Below, piece after piece: positions 10,871-22,399 of a stretch of 64,000 nt of DNA. The position numbers and the translations under genes are program-made. Below the pieces are notes generated by a model that made no database searches, was not told the DNA's origin, and saw only the letters and a list, made by a program, of their open reading frames with translations. Position 1 is the stretch's first letter; the number at the start of each line of letters is the position of its first letter. The stretch is from Pontederia crassipes (lineage: Eukaryota > Streptophyta > Magnoliopsida > Commelinales > Pontederiaceae): positions 64,384,547 to 64,448,546 of the forward strand of contig CM060194.1 in NCBI GenBank assembly GCA_030549335.1, written 5' to 3'.

Positions 10871-12180
10871 TTGAATTTTAAAGTGCTTCATCTATATTGC
10901 TGGGTTCAAAGTTAGCAAGAAATGCCAAAAAAACACAGATTTTTCAAAGAGTTATAGTTTTTATGCCTTCATTTATGTTACCTGCAACTTGTTCGAGTGG
11001 ATGTGATGAGGCATGTCTCCAATTTCTTGGAATGATTTAGTTCTCCTCATTTTGAGATTCTTCCATTTCTTTCACATTTGGAGTGTCAACTTTAGCTTCT
11101 TCTAAGTCCTTATTTTGCACATCATCAAGTTATCTTTACACTTCAAATATTTCTTCATCGTTATCATGTGCTTTCTTGCTCATTAAAATAGTCTCATTAA
11201 ATTTAACATTAATGAATTCTTCAACAACTAATGTTCTCTTATTATATACATACTCTATAAGCTTTACTTATACTTGAATAAACAAGAAAAATACCATCAT
11301 CACATTTGGCATCAAATTTTACTAATTTATCTTTGACATTCAAAATATAACATTTACAACAAAAAACTTTGAAATAAGAAATATTTGGTTTCTTTCCATA
11401 CAAAACTTAAAAACAAGTTTTCTTCTCAAGAGGCCTAAGTAGAATCCTATTAAGAACATAATAAGAGGTCTCAGTCAAAAAATATTTTGACAATTTGCTT
11501 TTATTTAAAATTGTTCTAGCCATTTCTTGTATAGTTATATTTTTCCTTTTTACTACTACATTTTATTGAGATGTCTTAAGAGTGGAAAAGTTATAGTAAT
11601 TCTATTTTCTTCACAAAACAATTAAATTTATGATTTTCAAATTCTCCTCCATGATCACTTCTAATTTTTGAAACTTTTTGTTCAAGTTCATTTTGAATTC
11701 TTTTTGCAAATTTGGTTTTATCTTTACTAGTAAGAAAAATAGTCCATGTGAAACGAGAGAAATCAACAATTACAAAAGCATATCTTTTTCCTCCTAAGCT
11801 TACTGCATCAATTGGTCCAAATAAAATAAGATGAAAAAGTTCCAAAGACTTATGTGTACTAATGACTTCCTTTAATTCAAATGAGCTTTTAGATTGTTTA
11901 CCTTTAAGGCGTGAATTACAAACATTGTTTTTTCAATTTAACCTTAGACAAACCTCTAACAAATTCATGATTTGATAGTTTATTTAGTAATTTATAATTT
12001 GTATGTTCTAATCTTCTATGTCATAAATTTATATCATCATGTATAGCATTAAGACATTTTTCTTTTTTCGAATTATTAAAGTCAATTTTGTACACATTAT
12101 TGTATCTAAAGTCCATGTGTAAAACTTCATTGTTTTCATCTAATATCAAACACTTGTCTTTTTCAAATTTGACTAAATAA
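10871..12180 (-). pseudogene. Copia integrase (Sirevirus-like element)
   Basis: The clearest block, 11845-11591, reads LFHLILFGPIDAVSLGGKRY, AFVIVDFSRFTWTIFLTSKD and IRSDHGGEFEN, giving the two catalytic aspartates of the DDE core. Upstream (12180-11846) are degenerate remains of the zinc-binding N-terminal part (LSNHEFVRGLSKVKLK). From 11590 down to 10870 is the integrase C-terminal region, full of frameshifts, with poly-lysine/asparagine drift in AT-rich DNA. Integrase would insert the cDNA copy; this one is dead. Confidence 0.8.
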
Positions 12181-13200
12181 TTTTTATTACATAGTTGACT
12201 TATGCTAATTAGATTATGTTTTAGGTTTTCAACTAGCTACACATTTTCCAAATACACTTTGTCATTCTTACCAACATTACTCATACTGATTACTATTCCT
12301 TTGCTATTGTCTAAAAAAGTGACTTTTCCTCCATTTTTTTCCAAGGTGATGAAGTTTAATGCATCGTCGGTCATGTGTCTTGAGCATCTACTTTCAAAAT
12401 ACCATTTACTATCATTATGTTTTTAGCTCCCTACAAGAAAGAAATTGAGAGTCTCATCTTTTTGGTACCCAACATTGCTTGGCTCCATCTTGATTAGAAA
12501 TGGTCCTTTTCGGGACCCAAATTTTCTTCATCCCTTTATTTATTCCTTTTTTAATTTTGCAATCATAAGAATAATGCTCTTCATATCCACAATGAAAATA
12601 TGTAATATGTGATCTTGTGTAACTATGCGATGCTTTAACAAATAAAATTCTTTTATCATTTTTCTTTTCAAAAGAGTTAAAAATCAAATCCCTTTTTATT
12701 TGAAGACATTCTACATCCATTAAGTATGACATCTGACATTTTACTTCCATTAGAAAACTTTTCAAGTTCATCTTTTAAATTCTTGATTACTTTGTTCAAG
12801 CATGCACATTCTACATTTTGTTTTTCACATGATGACCTTAGCGTACTATTTTTCATTTTCAATTAAGAATTCTAAACTAGAATTTTCTTCATTTAATATA
12901 TGACATTTTTCACATGCTTTAATATCCTTATTTTTTGCATGCTTTCAAGCTCTATTTTTAGATTATCATATTTCTTTTTTAGACATTCATATTTATAAAT
13001 AAGAATTATAAACTCATTATGCACATTAAAGAATTCACTATCACTAGAATCGGATGAGTTAGATGATATCTCGTGATTACTAGCAATTAAATATATGTAG
13101 GCTTCTTCATCATCACTTGAGGAGATGTTGAAATCATTTTCTTCATCTTCGCCTTCATCTCATGTGGCTTAAAGAGCCTTTTTCTTCATCCTTGAGTTTT
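12181..13200 (-). pseudogene. gag C-terminal / protease region (Sirevirus-like element)
   Basis: A second knuckle-like motif HITYFHCGYEEHYSYDC lies near 12590, with the first cysteine apparently changed, followed by KIWVPKRTISNQ. N-terminal to it (12862-12677) is a coiled-coil-like segment, CACLNKVIKNLKDELEKFSNG. The protease active site could not be located with confidence. Many stops. Confidence 0.6.
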
Positions 13201-14085
13201 TTCAATCTTTCTTCTTTTTGATCAAATTTAGACACTCATTTTTATAATGTCCAATATTTTTACATTCAATACAAATTATTTGATTCTTTCTTGATGATGA
13301 TCTTTTCTTGGTAAAGCCATTCTTCTTATTTTGCTTGGCAAACTTTAAATACTTGTCAAGGTTCTTTGCATATAAAGCAAGCTTCTTTTCATGAAGATCC
13401 TTATCTTCTTCACTTTTGTCTTTCTCGTCTTTATTTGCTTTTAAAACCAAAGTTTTTCTTTTTGTAGCATTTGTTTCTTCATCTTCCTTGATCCTGATCT
13501 CATAGGTTAAGAGTGAACTTATAAAATCATCAAAGTCTAACTTGTTCAAATCATTTTCTTCAATCACCATTCTTTTTTATGCCATTTAAAAGAGAGGGAT
13601 CTGAGAAATTGTTTTACCTTTTGAGGATTAGTCCTTGACTCGTTCAAAGAGACTAAGCCATTCACAATATCATTAACGTGAACAAGCATCTCATTTATAG
13701 ATTCATTTTTATGCATCTTGAAAGAATCGTATTGGGGATTTAGAATATTCAATTTAGATTACTTGACTTTATCTGTTCCTTCATGAGTAATAATAAATTT
13801 CTTCCAAATCTCATTGGCACTTTGACAACTAGAAATCTAATTAAACTTAGTAGGATCCAAAGCACAATAAAATATATCTTTTGCTTTCCAATCAAGTTTT
13901 ACCAAAAGTCTTTCTCCTTCGGTATATTCCAAAGGAGATTTTCCACATAAATCAAAACCTTTTTAAACAATATCCCACATATCAATATCAATAGAACAAA
14001 CATAGGCTTGAATTCTAATTTTCCAATATGCAAAATTTAATGCATTAAAAAGTGAGGGACGATTAATAGATTAACCTTTGGAAAG
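13201..14085 (-). pseudogene. gag (Sirevirus-like element)
   Basis: N-terminal motifs near 14065 are INRPSLFNALNFAYWKIRI, then MWDIV followed by a stop. Further on are QYDSFKMHKNESINEMLVH, LSFKWHKKEW, LNKLDFDDFISSLLTYEIRI and a CCHC zinc knuckle CIECKNIGHYKNEC at about 13225-13270. This is the capsid/nucleocapsid precursor that packages the RNA. There are several stops and at least two frameshifts. The ECK..GH knuckle is typical of Sirevirus gag. Confidence 0.85.
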
Positions 14086-14162
14086 CTCAATCCACTTGAT
14101 GCCATAGCTTTGAAGTTTTTTAAATTTTAAAACAAGATGATTAAATCTTAAAACCAGAGCAA

Positions 14163-14180
14163 CCTTGCTCTGATAACAAT
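14163..14180 (-). other. Initiator-tRNA-Met-type primer binding site (Sirevirus-like element)
   Basis: On the minus strand, ATTGTTATCAGAGCAAGG follows the 5' LTR directly. The core TTATCAGAGC is close to TGGTATCAGAGC, the usual copia primer site. Confidence 0.75.
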
Positions 14181-15246
14181 TGTAGGATCGAAAGCACCAA
14201 GAGGGAAGGGGGTGAATTGGTGTATAATTTTTTTTTACAAAATCACTTTCGGAAAAATCAATTAAATCGATCACAAGCAAATAAGGATAAGGTGTGAGTA
14301 AGAGAGCAAACACAGAGAGACATGATATGTTAACGAGATTCGGCCTCAATCCTTTGGCCTACGTCCCCGCTCCAACTTATCGACCACGAGACCATCGGAG
14401 ATTCACTATCTTTTTTTTTTGTAGGGAGAGAACAACCCTCTTTACACCACACACCTTCTTTTCCGTTCAAGAGGCAAAGCACACATATGTTACAATTAGC
14501 ACTGATTTCTCACTAGATCAGAGAACAATTATTCCCTCCAACTCTATTATTTTACAAAATATTTTCACACTCAAAGCTTAGAAGAGAAAAGGGAAGAATT
14601 TGCAACTTTGGCTCAAGAACTTGGAAGGAGTTATAGAATGATCTTGCTTGCTTGGATCCGTTTTCTTCTTGCTTTGACACTCCTTTTATAGGCTTCTACA
14701 GGCAAAAATCTCATCCAAAAATTCTTCCACAATTTTATTTTTGAAAAATAGTCGTTATTATTCATCTGGCACTCTGACCGGCCGATCGCATTAATGGATG
14801 GTCGACCGGTCAATATGATCATTGTGCCATCTCTGTGATTTTATGCGCTGCCCGATCGACTGATCCTTCGACCGATACATCGATTGGTCGACTGGTAACA
14901 TCTTGACGTCGACCAGTAAATTTATAAGTCGACCGGTACATCAGCCGGTATAGTCTCGGCATCGACCGATATAGTGTCTTCATTTCAGAATTCACTTCTA
15001 TACTTACCGGTCGACTGGTACAGTCTCGACATTTCTTCCGCTTAATATCAATCGACCGGTCTTCATGGCCGATCGATCGATGTATCGACTGATCGTATGC
15101 TGAATCTTTTTTTTATGTTTAATTTGATGATTTCTTCTACGAATGAGATCATATCAATCTTACACCTGCATTATCATCACTTGAGCATAGATTAGTAATT
15201 TTTATGTACAATTTAATTTTTTATCGTCAAAACATGGGATTCAATG
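14181..15246 (-). repeat. 5' LTR of the Sirevirus-like element
   Basis: The 1066-bp partner of 5224-6641 has one copy of the unit duplicated there. GTCGAC palindromes lie at 14775-15085. On the minus strand a TATAAAAGG box is at about 14684-14691. The outer end reads TTCAATG rather than TTCAACA, so the terminal CA has decayed. Confidence 0.88.
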
Positions 15247-16578
15247 CAAAATGCTCAGGGAGTACAATTTACTTGCGGATAATCATTTATTATTTTCTCG
15301 GATTGGACTCTCCAACTTTATGCATTCCTAGTGGCCAACTTATGAAGTACTAATTATGGAATTTCTTTCATCTCTGGAAGTCTTTAATTTAGATGGCAGT
15401 GATCAGCCCCGCATTTCATTCCAACTTTATGGACGATCTTTTACCCTCACTATAGGAGATATTAATAATATTTATGGATTCCCCAACCATGGGTCTCGTT
15501 CTGTACCTACTGACTTTGATGCTAAAGCTTTTTGGAAACAAATAGCAGATAAATATCGATTGGTTTGGAACACAACTAAAGAAAGCACAATTCAGAATCC
15601 TGTTCTGCGCTTCGTCCATCGCATGCCGAAGTGGACATAGTGACAATGATGGTGCCATCTCAGAGGGAGAGTTATACCTCATTCACAGCATGCTCCACTG
15701 AACTCCGATTAATGTGGGTGCCTTCATCATTCATCACTTCCAGCGCCACACTACTCATCATGGCAGCAGCATTAATATGGGCGCCCTTATCACGCCCATC
15801 GCTCAACACTTACAACTTGACCTGGATGATCTCGAAGTTATGACAGGAAACACCCATCTCACTCGTCGGACCATTCATGCTATGGATTTTGTGAAGACCA
15901 TCAACTCAGGGATTAAAGTTTTTATTTTTAAAGGCCACAACCAGGAGGTGCCTTGCTTAGATCGGGATGTTTTTATGCCAATTAATCCAAATAATTGGCC
16001 TCTTTTTAGGCAGTTCGCACCTCCACAAGCAAGACCATATGACCTAGCTGATCAGCCGCTCCTGGATGCAGAGTTCTTGGTTTGAGTCTCCAGACTATGC
16101 GACAGCCCATCAACAAATGCGACAGCAAGAGTTTCCTCAGTCTTCACCAGAAATTTACTGACATGAAGCACCTACCCCTCCATCATATGTACCAATGCCA
16201 TCCCCTATTCTCTCTCCAGCACAAGAAAGTTCTTCTGGCTCTTCTTTAGTTCCGGCCTCCTCATATTAGACCCATGATCCGATGGAGGAATCTGCACCTC
16301 TACAAGAACCGACACCGTTGAACTCACCACTCCCAGAGCAGACTTATTATCCACCGCCCCCACTGCCTCAGCCCGATTATGCCTCCATGCAAAGCCTCTG
16401 GGAATTCATGTACGATGAGCAATTTCGTCAAGCAGGAGAGTTGCACGTTATTCGAGGGGAGCAAAATAGGCAAGCATTAGAGTTGACCACCATTCGAGCA
16501 GAGGGATATGCAAGGGCGCCAGGGCCGATTCGAGTCTCGCTAGGATTAGCAGGTTTGCATGACGAGGCGCATCCATGA
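15247..16578 (+). pseudogene. ATHILA ORF-1-like protein, 3' part (element A)
   Basis: It continues the frame broken at 5223: KMLREYNLLADNHLLFSRIG, then a stop (about 15329), MEFLSSLEVFNLDGSDQPRI, FQLYGRSFTLTIGDINNIYG, NPVLRFVHRM, a frameshift near 15640, DNDGAISEGELYLIHSML, a stop, NVGAFIIHHFQRH, INMGALITPIAQHL and KTINSGIKVFIFKGH. A proline-rich tail (PLPEQTYYPPPPLPQPDY) and a final helical segment follow, with a further frame change near 16085. The motif order FLSSLEV ... IGFP/IYGFP ... HR ... GELYL ... GALITPIA is that of Athila retrotransposon ORF-1 proteins. The role is unknown. It is the only coding sequence left in element A. Confidence 0.75.
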
Positions 16579-17795
16579 CTATCCTATGCGCCATGGACAT
16601 TTTGTCTACCATCCACCTTCACCGTCAAGCATACAGTAAATTCAGTTGTATTTTTTCCCTTTTCTTTATTTTTCTTTTCTTTATTTTTACCTTTTATTGA
16701 GTTTGTCTCTCTTTCCCTTATTGGGCCTAACACTAGGTTCAAGCTTGGGGGAGTTTGCATTTTATGTATTGCATTTTTCTTTAATTTTACCTATGTATGC
16801 ATTTTTATCAAAAATCCAAAATAAAAAAATTGAAAAATTGAAAAATTCTCAAAAATACCATTGCATGTATTCATTTTTGCTACCATCTTACTAACTCTTG
16901 TCTTACTATTTTAATTATCTTTAAGTAAAAGTTCAAAGACATGTTGTTAACTGATAAATTTTGAATGCCTTTCTCTCTTATCACTTTCTATTTCAGTATC
17001 AAACTTATGGACTATGTATCTATGCTAAGTAGAATTATGGATGTCTAGGCTACAAGATCATGTTCATGCCTTTTTATTATGTCTTGATAGTAGTAGCCTT
17101 TTTATTGACCATATTAAGTATTCCTTAAGCTTTAAAAAAATGTGTTTGAATAAAGTTATGTGTAGATATAAAAATGTTATCCGGAACCAAGGTGTGTTCG
17201 TGTAATTTGATCCATAGGGGTTCATGCCTGGCAACCTAAGGACAACTGCTATGGGATCCATCGATCGAAAGTCTACTATAAGGACTATCTTGTGAAATAT
17301 GGAGAAGTACAAGAGTATTGAATCATGGCTAAGTTCGAACTCTTCATTCAGAACCTTGGTTATTCGGGCAACTAAACTCGAGGGGTGCCTTATCACCTAT
17401 TGCCCTAAGGCCATTTGGTCTGAGAGTCATCAATCCAAAGCCCGTTACATGGACTTCCTTGTGTAATCCTGCTTGAAGATTAAAACTTTTAAAATAATTG
17501 AAAATAAATTATTAAGCTCAATTAGTACTTATGTGTTCAATACTAACGCTATTACTTGACAGACTGTTTATTTTTCTACAAGGCTGAATTTGAGATTATT
17601 TAAATATGTGTAGCATTCAGAACCTCTATGAAGCTAAGTGCATGAAAAATGGTGAGATGCTAAGTAGCAAATGTGCAAAAGAATTGTGTGAAAAAATTAA
17701 TCAGCTAATAATGTGGAGGTTATGATGGAACTTTCTTGAGCCTTGCTTTAAAATTTTTGCTTGAGGACAAGCAAGATTTTAAGCTTGGAGGAGTT
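16579..17795 (+). other. 3' non-coding region of element A with two purine tracts
   Basis: No coding sequence. An internal tract, AAGCTTGGGGGAGTTTGC, is at 16741-16758. The tract AGCTTGGAGGAGTT abuts the 3' LTR at 17782-17795, preceded by GCTTGAGGACAAGCAA. The same pair of tracts occurs in element C (49569 and 50650), so it is a family trait and not chance. Confidence 0.65.
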
Positions 17796-18869
17796 TGATG
17801 CATGCAAAATATAACATATTTTAATTTATTATTTTAATTAATTTTTCTATAATTTAATCATGGCATGCATCATTTTAGGACATTTTTAGTCATAATTCCG
17901 AATTTATCGATTCTGATTATTAATGCTTTGAATATTTTAACTAAAAGGGAATTTACTTAATTTTTATAAATATTTTGTAGGGAAAGTCGAATTAACGTCA
18001 AATGGTGGATTATGGGATGGATTAATTTAGTCAAGACGTAAATGAGATAAGGAGTAAAAACATAATTGGGTGACATTTAGAGGCTTTATCTGTATTGGGC
18101 GTAAAAGATAACTGGAAAAGTTGTTGAAGATTTATCTTTATGGAATTATCGGTTGTAATTCACATCACAAAGAGTTTTTGGGTAAAATAGGTATGAAGGA
18201 ATTATCTTTACGCATGTTGGCCGAGATGATCACATCCAGCGCATAAAATTGAAGTTATCACCTTCATTGGATAAATTTTACGTTTGACTTTCTTGGGGGT
18301 AAAATAAATGCAACTTGATTTTTGTGGGCGTGACATGAAGTAATCCATATATGACGGAAACTTATTGATCAACAATCGGATGTATGACGTAATTTTGGGC
18401 GTAATAATTAAAAGAATTTATCATGTTGGGCGTGATGATTAGAAGAAGTTATATTTTGGCTGAGATCCGAAGAGACCGTGATCAACTTTTATCTAGTGGG
18501 ATTTAAAACCAACCATACGATTTACGCTCGTGATCAACATGAAGACCTCATTCGCACCTATAAATAGAGGATGAAACCATCAATCCAATTTGTGCCTGGA
18601 GTTTGGTTTTCTTTCACAGCGAGTCGTGTGTCTTGCAGGCTTCAACCAAGAGAGAGAGATTTGATCGGATGACTGATCCAGACGTTCTGACAATATCCAA
18701 GATCCCTGATTTATTTCTTGGTGTAATTCTTACGATTATCATTTGTATTTCATTATCTCTCTACAATTCTAGGATGAACTTCATGTTTTTATTTATTTTA
18801 TTTTAGGAGATTATTATTGAAGGGAAATATTGTGAACTCTTATTTTATTTCTTTTGTCCAATTTTTAAT
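17796..18869 (+). repeat. 3' LTR of element A, truncated
   Basis: It aligns with 832 to about 1930. Homology stops at about 18869, within TTTTTAAT, where minus-strand copia coding sequence starts at once. About 650 bp of the LTR is missing. Confidence 0.88.
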
Positions 18870-20142
18870 AAAAACATAGAAGAACATTGAGAAAACCATA
18901 GAAACCATTATTGAGAAAACCATTATATAGAAGAACATTGTCAAAACATATTGTCATTTGTTTCCTTTGGAAACTTATTACATAACCAAGCTTGTCTAAT
19001 GCTGACACAGAAAGTAAATTTCGTCCAAAAGATGGAGCATATAAAATGTCATGATGGTAAAGAATTTGGCCGTTGCGAAGTTCTAACTTACATGTTCCAA
19101 TGCTTTTAACTTCAACTCTTTCGTTGTTTTGAACATAAATCCATTTGCTCCCCGCACTTATTCGGTAAAATTTCATGAAGACCCCCCGATTTCTTACTAC
19201 GTGATTGGTGGTTTCCGAATCTACAATTCACGAAGGATGAGTTTAAGCAATTAAGGCACAACTAAAGAGATAAGCAAAGCAATCGTGATTAGGACAAACC
19301 TTCATTGGCTCAGTGCAATCACGAGCAAAGTGATCACGTTTGCTATAATTGTAGCATTTTACTTTATTCATGTCAGCCTTGCCATCACGTTTTCCACATT
19401 TGCGCTGGTGGCCTTGAGCTTTCTTTTGTCTAGCACCTCCGTTCTTTTCCTTTGATCACAACTTATGCGACCTTTTTATCTTGGATTGGGAACAGCTCTT
19501 TGTCCACCATTTTGAGCAATTAATGTTTCAGAGGATTGATTCATGGCTTGAAGGGCCTCATCTTCCATTTCAATACAACGAGCAACTTGGTTAAAAGTTT
19601 TGACACTTTCGTTGTGCATCAAGTTACAATGCATGTGTTCCCAACTTTTAGGAAGAGAGCGAATTAGAGCCTGCACCTATTGCTCTTTATCGAGCACTTG
19701 TCCTGCACTTTTGAGTTCACAGATCATATTAGACATCTCTTGGATATGCTCCCTCATCGTATAATTTGGTCGCTTCCGATAAGAGTCAAATTTGACCGTG
19801 AGCATCCGGTGCTTGATGGTCATGGTGACCCCATACTTATTGTGAAGCGTCGCCCACATTTCGAATGCACTTATAAACTTCGAATTCACTCAAGAAGGAA
19901 TTGTTCATCGTGCTCAGCAACGTAATGCGAGCAATGCGATTATTCTTGGTCCATTATGCCTCCATGTCCCTCTGACGACGGGCATTATTTCCAGGTGCAG
20001 GTTCATTGACAACATGGTTAATGGTCTGCAAGACCTCTTATTCTTCTAAAAGATATTGAACCTTGCGGTGCCAAATATCATAATTGCCGTCATTGAGCTT
20101 TTCATTCTTGTTTAGGTCAGTAATTACTGTTTTGGAAACCAT
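18866..20142 (-). pseudogene. Ty1/copia gag and protease (outer copia element, 5' half)
   Basis: The minus-strand ATG at 20142 opens MVSKTVITDLNKNEKLNDGN, YDIWHRKVQYLL, the hallmark of plant copia gag. Then come LLSTMNNSFLSEF, FEMWATLHNKYGV, LKSAGQVL, SLPKSWEHM and FNQVARCIEMEDEALQA. The zinc knuckle is CYNYSKRDHFARDC (about 19313-19357), with the second Cys replaced by Tyr. The protease site reads DSETTNH (about 19205-19225) where DSGATNH is usual. SIGTCKLELRNG and LYAPSFGRNLLSVSALDKLG follow. It ends at 18866 against A's truncated LTR; the rest of pol is at 1-831. There are three or more stops, including in LLEE*EVL and DMEA*WTK. Confidence 0.88.
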
Positions 20143-20566
20143 GGTCTAGTTTGGTCACAAAGAATAGGAGAAATCGGTGTTATGCATGTTCAAATTTTGT
20201 TCGCAAATAACATAAATAATGAAATAACAATATTTGTGAAGTAGTGATATCGAGAGGTTGTTAAACTCCCACTCATCTCCCACTATCTCCAAGAAATATT
20301 ATTATTTATTATTTTAATAATGCGACAAAATTAATCTAAATGTTTAAATTTTGAATCAACACATAATTCAAAATTTTTTACTCTATACATTTTGAATCAG
20401 CTTATGGCCTAGGTTCATCCATAATATATTTGTGATGACAAAATCCACTTTGTCCCTTGGTTGTGGTCATACGACCGAGGTGCGCAGATTCCAAAAATAA
20501 TAACAAATATTATTTTTTTTGACGCAATTACGAGTTTGAGAAAAAAACTAAAAGCTTTGATACCGA
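20143..20566 (-). other. 5' leader and primer binding site of the outer copia element
   Basis: AT-rich non-coding DNA between gag and the LTR. On the minus strand, GGTATCAAAGCTTTTAG (about 20548-20564) lies two bases from the LTR end and resembles the initiator tRNA-Met site TGGTATCAGAGC. Confidence 0.7.
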
Positions 20567-21306
20567 TGTTGGAATCTTTAACAGATATAAATCTTAGAGG
20601 TTGCGGAATACCCCTTGCAGCGGAAGTGGATCGTCGAGGCTTTTCCACGAACTCTTGACGAATGCACTTGCACATCAAGATCGGAGACCGAACCTCGGGG
20701 GAATGGAACACTTATTTTGTATTAGCTCGCATATAAATTTTACACGAGTATATCTTTATAATAATTAATATTCCATATCAAAATAAAATTATGGTCGTAA
20801 CATAATTCAATTTACACGAATCTCTTAAGTTTTGTACGTTCTTTTAAGTGTGCATTATTATTGTTAGGATTTTTGCCCGAGAGAAATTATGCACTCCAAG
20901 AAAATATGAGAAATTTTAGCGGCATAGAGTTTTATTTGATGGAAAAGCAGAAGAGGATTATAAGACGGATATCTTTTTTCTATTTGGACCCCTAGGGGGT
21001 TTATATATGCACTTCCTTTATAGGAATTATAGACCGACTGAGACTCTATATTAGTCCCACAAAAATATAACACCCATTTCGTGATAAGGAAATAAATCAA
21101 TTCTGAATCACATGTAGAATTACTCATAAAATTTTCGCCTAGGAGTTCCGCCCTCCGCACCCCTGATAGGGGAATCCTCCCTTTGACCCCCACAGACTCG
21201 TTGATTGGACGAGAACCCCATAGTGTGAGGGCATTTTTTTTACTTCGGAGTGTTTTGGGGTCCAGACGGATTTCTAGTTGGGGTAGGATTCAAGACATTA
21301 TTAACA
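20567..21306 (-). repeat. 5' LTR of the outer Ty1/copia element
   Basis: It is 740 bp. On the plus strand it begins TGTTGGAATC and ends CATTATTAACA; the minus strand gives TGTTAAT...TTCCAACA, typical copia LTR ends. No second copy is in the window because the 3' end lies beyond position 1. Inverted TGTTRR/YAACA tips plus the adjacent primer site support the limits; the right end is a motif-based guess. Confidence 0.65.
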
Positions 21307-21781
21307 ATTATTCTCTTCGCTTGTTTGGATTGAGTATCTTATGGGATTAGGTGGAATAAATAAAAAAATATGAATTATGATTGAATAATTATTTTATATT
21401 AGTTAGAAGGGATTAGATGTAGTAGGTAAACTCTCCTGATCAATGTTATAATAATCGAATTAGGATAGATGATCAACTGGGTCATTGTTGGACTGATTCA
21501 ATCGGATTCAACCCTATTCAAGGACCTTATTAAAATAATATTATTTATAATAATATTACAAATATATACATAACCAATATTATGTAATGCACAAAAAAGG
21601 TAGTCATAACCTATAATTTATAATAAAATATAATAAACAAATTTTAATATTCATGGAAAAAGATTTTGAGTATATTATTATGTATTATATTATTTTTTCT
21701 TTGCTTTCATTTTAATACTTTTCTTTTTCTTTGCACTGAAGGATGATGCATACAATTGGGTGTATGATTCATATCAACTAA
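21307..21781. other. Unassigned AT-rich stretch
   Basis: No gene, repeat or element end was recognised. This is the only part of the window not assigned to a transposable element. It may be older host intergenic DNA. Confidence 0.4.
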
Positions 21782-21799
21782 CACTACAAGAAAAATTGC

Positions 21800-22345
21800 T
21801 CTTTCCCACGGTTACAACCGTCGGAAACTATGAAAAAACCGTCCGAAAGTGTTATTTCACACGGTTATTCCGATGTGAGGCAATCGTCGAAAAATTGCTC
21901 ATTGCAAAAATTTTTCGATGGTTCTAGCAGAGCGGTTGAAAGTTTTCGCAGCGGAAACCATGGGAAAATGTTCTCACGGTTCAAACCGTAGGAAGGTTCC
22001 CACGGCCTTGGCCGCAAGAAAATTCTTCCCATGGTTGGAGCCGTGAAAACTTGCCACGGCTGCAACCATGAAAACTCTTCCAACGGTTGTACCCGTGGGA
22101 ACTTCCCACGGTTATAGCCACAGGAAAAGGTTCTTATGGGTGCAGCTATGGGAAGTTTTCCACGGCCTAGGCCGCAGGAAAACATTCCCACGGCTGGCGT
22201 TCCAACGGCTATAGCCATGGGAACATTCCCATGGCTATAGCCGTGGAAACTACTTCCCACAGTTCTAGCCATAGGGAAGGTTCCGACGGCTTAGGTCGCG
22301 GGAAGTAGATTCCTTCCCATGGCTTCAGCAGTCGGAACAGTTATT
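21800..22345. repeat. CACTA-2 left subterminal inverted-word array
   Basis: About twenty copies of a CCCACGG-type word in alternating orientation, many forming GGCTATAGCC-centred palindromes (for example near 22202-22222). Similar blocks lie at 23045-23200 and 24125-24170. Subterminal repeats of this kind are where CACTA transposases bind; binding here is inferred. Confidence 0.75.
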
Positions 22346-22399
22346 TCAAATTTTTTTAAAAAATCTCATCCGCGGTTGGAACGATCGTCCATCCGGCCA

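Larger units (their letters stand above)
5224..15246 (-). mobile_element. Sirevirus-like Ty1/copia element, full length but degenerate
   Basis: The LTRs are 5224-6641 and 14181-15246. On the minus strand the order is 5' LTR, initiator-tRNA-Met-type primer site, gag with a CCHC knuckle, integrase, RT, RNase H, a long extra region with another ORF, and a purine tract abutting the 3' LTR. The tract AAAAAGGGGGAGAT followed by TGTTGAATCC, and the extra region after pol, are typical of Sireviruses. Target-site duplication: CGAAA at 5219-5223 and CAAAA at 15247-15251 (one CpG-type change). Both flanks belong to the same ATHILA ORF-1 frame, confirming the insertion. Confidence 0.85.
832..18869 (+). 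mobile_element. Athila-type Ty3/gypsy element A, non-autonomous, 3' end truncated
   Basis: The element is bounded by two related LTRs starting TGATGCATGCAAAATATAAC at 832 and 17796. Behind the 5' LTR is a primer binding site resembling the tRNA-Asp site, and a purine tract lies before the 3' LTR. The interior has a leader, a spacer and an ATHILA ORF-1-like frame, but no gag, protease, RT or integrase. Compared with sister element B, the leader end (about 3950) runs straight into sequence that in B follows gag (about 29200). The element therefore depended on another element's proteins. It lies inside a copia integrase gene, is itself split by a Sirevirus (5224-15246), and its 3' LTR is cut at 18869, so no target-site duplication can be scored. 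The last five bases of the left flank are AATTT. Confidence 0.85.

Noticed and set aside
21307..21781. A host gene or MITE in the only unassigned stretch
   Set aside because: No open frame over 60 codons with sense, no terminal inverted repeats and no duplication were seen.
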